Positions 7,289 through 9,395 of a stretch of DNA of 9,395 bases are shown in pieces (within the stretch, counting starts at the first letter, position 1; every line of letters begins with the position of its first letter). The position numbers and the translations under genes were made by a program. The notes beneath the pieces are model-generated. The model ran no database searches and was not told the DNA's origin. It worked only from the letters and a program-made list of their open reading frames with translations. This DNA is from Alphaproteobacteria bacterium (GTDB taxonomy: Bacteria > Pseudomonadota > Alphaproteobacteria > Rickettsiales > UBA6187), in NCBI GenBank assembly GCA_024280585.1, contig JAJRPW010000155.1:1-9395 (forward strand), read 5' to 3'.

Positions 7289-7317
7289 ATTATACGCAAT
7301 AAAATAGATATAGTCAA
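7289..7317 (-). promoter_or_regulatory. Near-consensus sigma-70-type promoter for the 76-aa gene
   Basis: On the minus strand TTGACT (complement of 7312-7317) is separated by exactly 17 nt from TATAAT (complement of 7289-7294). This matches the -35/-10 consensus at 11 of 12 positions with ideal spacing. Transcription should start around 7282, giving a leader of about 20 nt that contains the GAGGGA ribosome binding site. It is the best promoter in the window and shows that the small gene does not depend on read-through from mutM. Confidence 0.8.
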
Positions 7318-7325
7318 GAGAAATG

Positions 7326-7742
7326 TTATGATTTTGTGTCGATACTAGGTCTGATGGCGACTTTGAGGGATGTGTGGCCATTTTTTTCCAGAATATTCAA
7401 CCTTAAAACCTCGCCTTCACGCTCGTATATCTGGTATTCTTGTAGGTTCCAGCCTAATTGTGGCAGCGTTAACTCATAAAATTTACGCACATCGGCAGCT
7501 TTGGCCAAACGGCTGTGGAATTGGGCGTCAATTATGCGTCCGCGTGTCGAATCATATGATAAGTGGCCATTTTTAGCCAGATTAAAGCCGTGATAAAGCG
7601 GTAAATCTTCTGTCCCCGGCACATATTTCTGGACGGCCAGACCCGGGAAGTGGTCAATAACTGCGCTGGTTTTTACATAATGCTCAGCGCATGACGTTAA
7701 AAATAGTAGCGCACACAGATATAATAGAGTTTTTACGGTCAT
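7326..7742 (-). CDS. Small predicted lipoprotein, function unknown
   Basis: Starting from the ATG at 7742 this is a 138-residue protein. The N-terminus M-T-V-K-T-L-L runs into a hydrophobic stretch ending in lipobox L-T-S-C, with lipidation expected on Cys18 and a mature part of about 121 residues. A segment near 85-100 (V-R-K-F-Y-E-L-T-L-P-Q-L-G-W) looks like a conserved core, but I cannot name the family. A TTG at 7751 is in frame and would add three residues. I prefer the ATG because it overlaps the mutM stop as ATGA (7739-7742), the usual arrangement for translational coupling; no strong SD precedes either start. It is probably co-transcribed with mutM. The lipidated protein would sit in the inner or outer membrane facing the periplasm. 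Confidence 0.85.
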   Translation of the reverse strand: MTVKTLLYLCALLFLTSCAEHYVKTSAVIDHFPGLAVQKYVPGTEDLPLYHGFNLAKNGHLSYDSTRGRIIDAQFHSRLAKAADVRKFYELTLPQLGWNLQEYQIYEREGEVLRLNILEKNGHTSLKVAIRPSIDTKS

Positions 7743-8563
7743 TTTTGGCAATTTTCACAGTAAAAAGTTGATCGTCCACTTTGCTTCATTCTTTTTATTT
7801 CATTGCTGCACAGAATGCAAGCCTCTTTTTCGCGCCCGTAAACTTTGAAGGAATGCTGGAAATAGCCGGAGTCGCCGGAGGACTGGACGTAATCACGCAA
7901 TGTTGAGCCGCCTGATTTTATGGCTTCAAGCAGAATTTCTTTGATATTAGTAGCGAATTCCTGGCATTTTGCGGAGGAAATTTCACGGGCGGTTTTCCTG
8001 GGGTTTATTTTACTACGAAATAGTGCCTCACATGCATAAATATTACCGACACCAACGACCAAAGATGCGTCCATGATTGCGTTTTTTATGTTTGTAGATT
8101 TATTTTTAAGTAGCTCATGTAAATACTCTCCATTAAATTCCTCTGTCAACGGTTCAATCCCAAGATTTGTAATCAATTTATGCTCGTTTATTTCGTTTTC
8201 ATGAGAGATTGTCATCAGTCCAAAACGCCTGGCATCATTGAAAACCATCTCTTTTCCATCGTTAAACTGAAAAATCGCATGGTCATGTTTTTGTCTCTGG
8301 TTTTGTTTGTTTTTATAGATAATTATTTTCCCGCTCATGCCTAAATGCGCGATTATTATAGAGCCGTCGTCGAGCTTTATCAGTATATACTTGGCTCGCC
8401 TTGTAACCGATTTGATGGTTCTGCCCTCGATTTTTGAGGAAAAATCAGCTGGAAAAGGAATACGCAAATTGGGGCGCAAATTGGCGACTTTGACGAATTT
8501 ATTACCAATAATTGATTGGCGTAAGCCGGCGCAAACCGTCTCAACTTCTGGTAATTCCGGCAT
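7739..8563 (-). CDS. mutM: Formamidopyrimidine-DNA glycosylase (Fpg/MutM)
   Basis: This 274-residue bifunctional base-excision repair enzyme removes 8-oxoguanine and formamidopyrimidines from DNA and nicks the resulting site. The N-terminus P2-E3-L-P-E-V-E-T carries the catalytic proline and glutamate, which fixes the ATG at 8563. K58 in R-R-A-K matches the conserved catalytic-region lysine. H73-L-G-M76-S-G, R112 and F114 match the residues that fill the gap left by the flipped base. The helix-two-turn-helix is V-G-V-G-N-I-Y-A around 170-177. The C-terminal zinc finger is complete (C249-x2-C252, C269-x2-C272). SD AAGGA lies upstream. It is coupled to a lipoprotein gene downstream and diverges from ubiE; mutM next to ubiE is familiar in alphaproteobacteria. 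Confidence 0.97.
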   Translation of the reverse strand: MPELPEVETVCAGLRQSIIGNKFVKVANLRPNLRIPFPADFSSKIEGRTIKSVTRRAKYILIKLDDGSIIIAHLGMSGKIIIYKNKQNQRQKHDHAIFQFNDGKEMVFNDARRFGLMTISHENEINEHKLITNLGIEPLTEEFNGEYLHELLKNKSTNIKNAIMDASLVVGVGNIYACEALFRSKINPRKTAREISSAKCQEFATNIKEILLEAIKSGGSTLRDYVQSSGDSGYFQHSFKVYGREKEACILCSNEIKRMKQSGRSTFYCENCQK

Positions 8564-8635
8564 TATTCTCTTTCCTTTTTACTGCTTTTGCATTAAGACT
8601 AGCCATAATATTAACCTTATATTTGACAAAATATT
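8564..8635. promoter_or_regulatory. Divergent intergenic region between mutM and ubiE
   Basis: These 72 bp must hold both start signals. mutM has a purine-rich AAGGAAAGAG before its ATG. ubiE has no SD-like sequence; a TATATT at 8618-8623 could be a -10 box placing the transcript start within a few bases of the ATG, but its -35 partner (TTAAGA, 19 nt away) is weak. No convincing promoter pair was found on the minus strand. Confidence 0.35.
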
Positions 8636-9376
8636 ATGTCTAATAAAACAGATTTTGGCTACACACAAGTAGATAAACACGAAAAAGCCACTTTAGTAAA
8701 GGGGGTTTTTGATAATGTTGCGGCAGATTATGATGTCATGAATGATTTGATGAGCCTGGGCGTGCATCGTTTGTGGAAGGATCGGTTGATCGAAATGATG
8801 AATTCACAAAAAGGTGCAAAATTACTAGATGTTGCAGGCGGGACAGGCGATGTGGCATTTCGTTTTTTGAAGCAAACGGCAGGTGGGAGTGTGACTGTTT
8901 GTGATATTAACGAGTCGATGCTGAAAGAAGGGCAAAAAAATGCGATAGATAAGAATGTGTTAAGCGGAGTTGAGTGGGTTTGTGGAGACGCGGAAAACCT
9001 GCCATTTGAGGATAATAGCTACGATTTTTATACGATTGCTTTCGGAATTCGTAACGTTACTAATAAAGATAAGGCGCTTTTGGAGGCAAAACGGGTTTTA
9101 AAGCCGGGCGGGCGCTTTCTTTGTCTGGAATTTTCCAAGGTAAATATTCCGCCTTTGGCAAAATTATATGACTTTTTCTCCTTTAATGTGATTCCAAAAA
9201 TCGGAGAAATTATCGCTAAAGACGGCAATTCTTATCGCTATCTTGTTGAAAGTATAAGGAAATTTCCGAACCAGGAAATTTTTGCAAATATGATAAAAGA
9301 TGCTGGATTCCAGCAGGTGAAGTATGTAGATTTAAGCGGTGGGATTGTGGCAATTCATAGTGGTTGGAAGGTATAA
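8636..9376 (+). CDS. ubiE: Demethylmenaquinone/2-polyprenyl-6-methoxybenzoquinol C-methyltransferase UbiE
   Basis: This 246-residue SAM-dependent methyltransferase carries out the C-methylation step of ubiquinone synthesis (and of menaquinone synthesis where present). UbiE signature 1 is Y32-D-V-M-N36 ... S40 ... H44-R-L-W47. SAM motif I is L64-D-V-A-G-G-T-G-D72. Signature 2 is R153-V-L-K-P-G-G ... E165-F-S167. The C-terminal S-Y-R-Y-L-V-E-S and the G-G-I-V-A-I-H-S-G-W-K ending are also typical, and length is normal. The start gives the expected alphaproteobacterial-style beginning (D-F-G-Y-x-Q-V), though no SD is visible upstream. In alphaproteobacteria ubiB often follows; only 19 bases remain here, so this cannot be checked. 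It is the second ubiquinone gene in the window. Confidence 0.97.
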   Translation: MSNKTDFGYTQVDKHEKATLVKGVFDNVAADYDVMNDLMSLGVHRLWKDRLIEMMNSQKGAKLLDVAGGTGDVAFRFLKQTAGGSVTVCDINESMLKEGQKNAIDKNVLSGVEWVCGDAENLPFEDNSYDFYTIAFGIRNVTNKDKALLEAKRVLKPGGRFLCLEFSKVNIPPLAKLYDFFSFNVIPKIGEIIAKDGNSYRYLVESIRKFPNQEIFANMIKDAGFQQVKYVDLSGGIVAIHSGWKV

Positions 9377-9395
9377 GATTTATGTGATATATAGT

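Noticed and set aside
8623..8628. Perfect TTGACA as a -35 box for ubiE
   Set aside because: It ends only 7 nt before the ATG, and no -10-like hexamer lies 16-18 nt downstream, so it cannot serve ubiE; probably chance.
8337..8672. 111-codon plus-strand frame crossing the mutM/ubiE junction
   Set aside because: It overlaps the 5' parts of two secure genes, mutM and ubiE, and shows no motif.

Overview
The window is AT-rich, gene-dense bacterial DNA. It looks like a Gram-negative, ubiquinone-making alphaproteobacterium with a low-GC genome. The evidence is mutM (fpg) placed head-to-head with ubiE, a UbiH/COQ6-type hydroxylase, a YhdP/AsmA-like envelope protein, a lipoprotein with a clear lipobox, and Bcp. 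The assignment rests on gene content and protein flavour only. No rRNA or tRNA gene, CRISPR array, insertion sequence or phage gene is visible.

Layout. 1-2175 (minus) is one long reading frame still open at the left edge. It encodes a secreted protein with cysteine-paired repeats, missing from ordinary gene calls because its stop lies outside the window. It sits 20 nt downstream of bcp (2196-2669, minus) in what looks like a two-gene operon. A 103-bp divergent spacer separates bcp from a plus-strand pair: a 1019-residue YhdP/AsmA-like protein (2773-5832) and a UbiH-family FAD monooxygenase (5849-7030). A 76-residue unknown gene (7031-7261, minus) meets the hydroxylase stop codon to stop codon with no spacer, and has its own near-consensus promoter. 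Further right are a small lipoprotein gene (7326-7742, minus) joined to mutM (7739-8563, minus) by an ATGA overlap, and ubiE (8636-9376, plus) diverging from mutM.

The standout is the left-edge gene. Its 725 visible residues hold exactly 22 cysteines, forming 11 pairs. Spacing within pairs is 20-14-20-11-11, then again 20-14-20-11-11, then 20. Gaps between pairs are also repeated (71-51-46-38-42, then 71-51-46-38-43). This is a higher-order repeat of 324 residues (972 bp) built from five helical Cys-hairpin modules. Each module resembles the short motif of EexN-type entry-exclusion lipoproteins. An 11-A homopolymer early in the gene makes on/off switching by slippage possible. I know of no described protein with this architecture; that and its function remain untested here.

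The remaining genes are conserved housekeeping or envelope functions: ubiquinone synthesis (UbiH family, UbiE), 8-oxoguanine repair (MutM), peroxide defence (Bcp) and envelope lipid homeostasis (YhdP-like).
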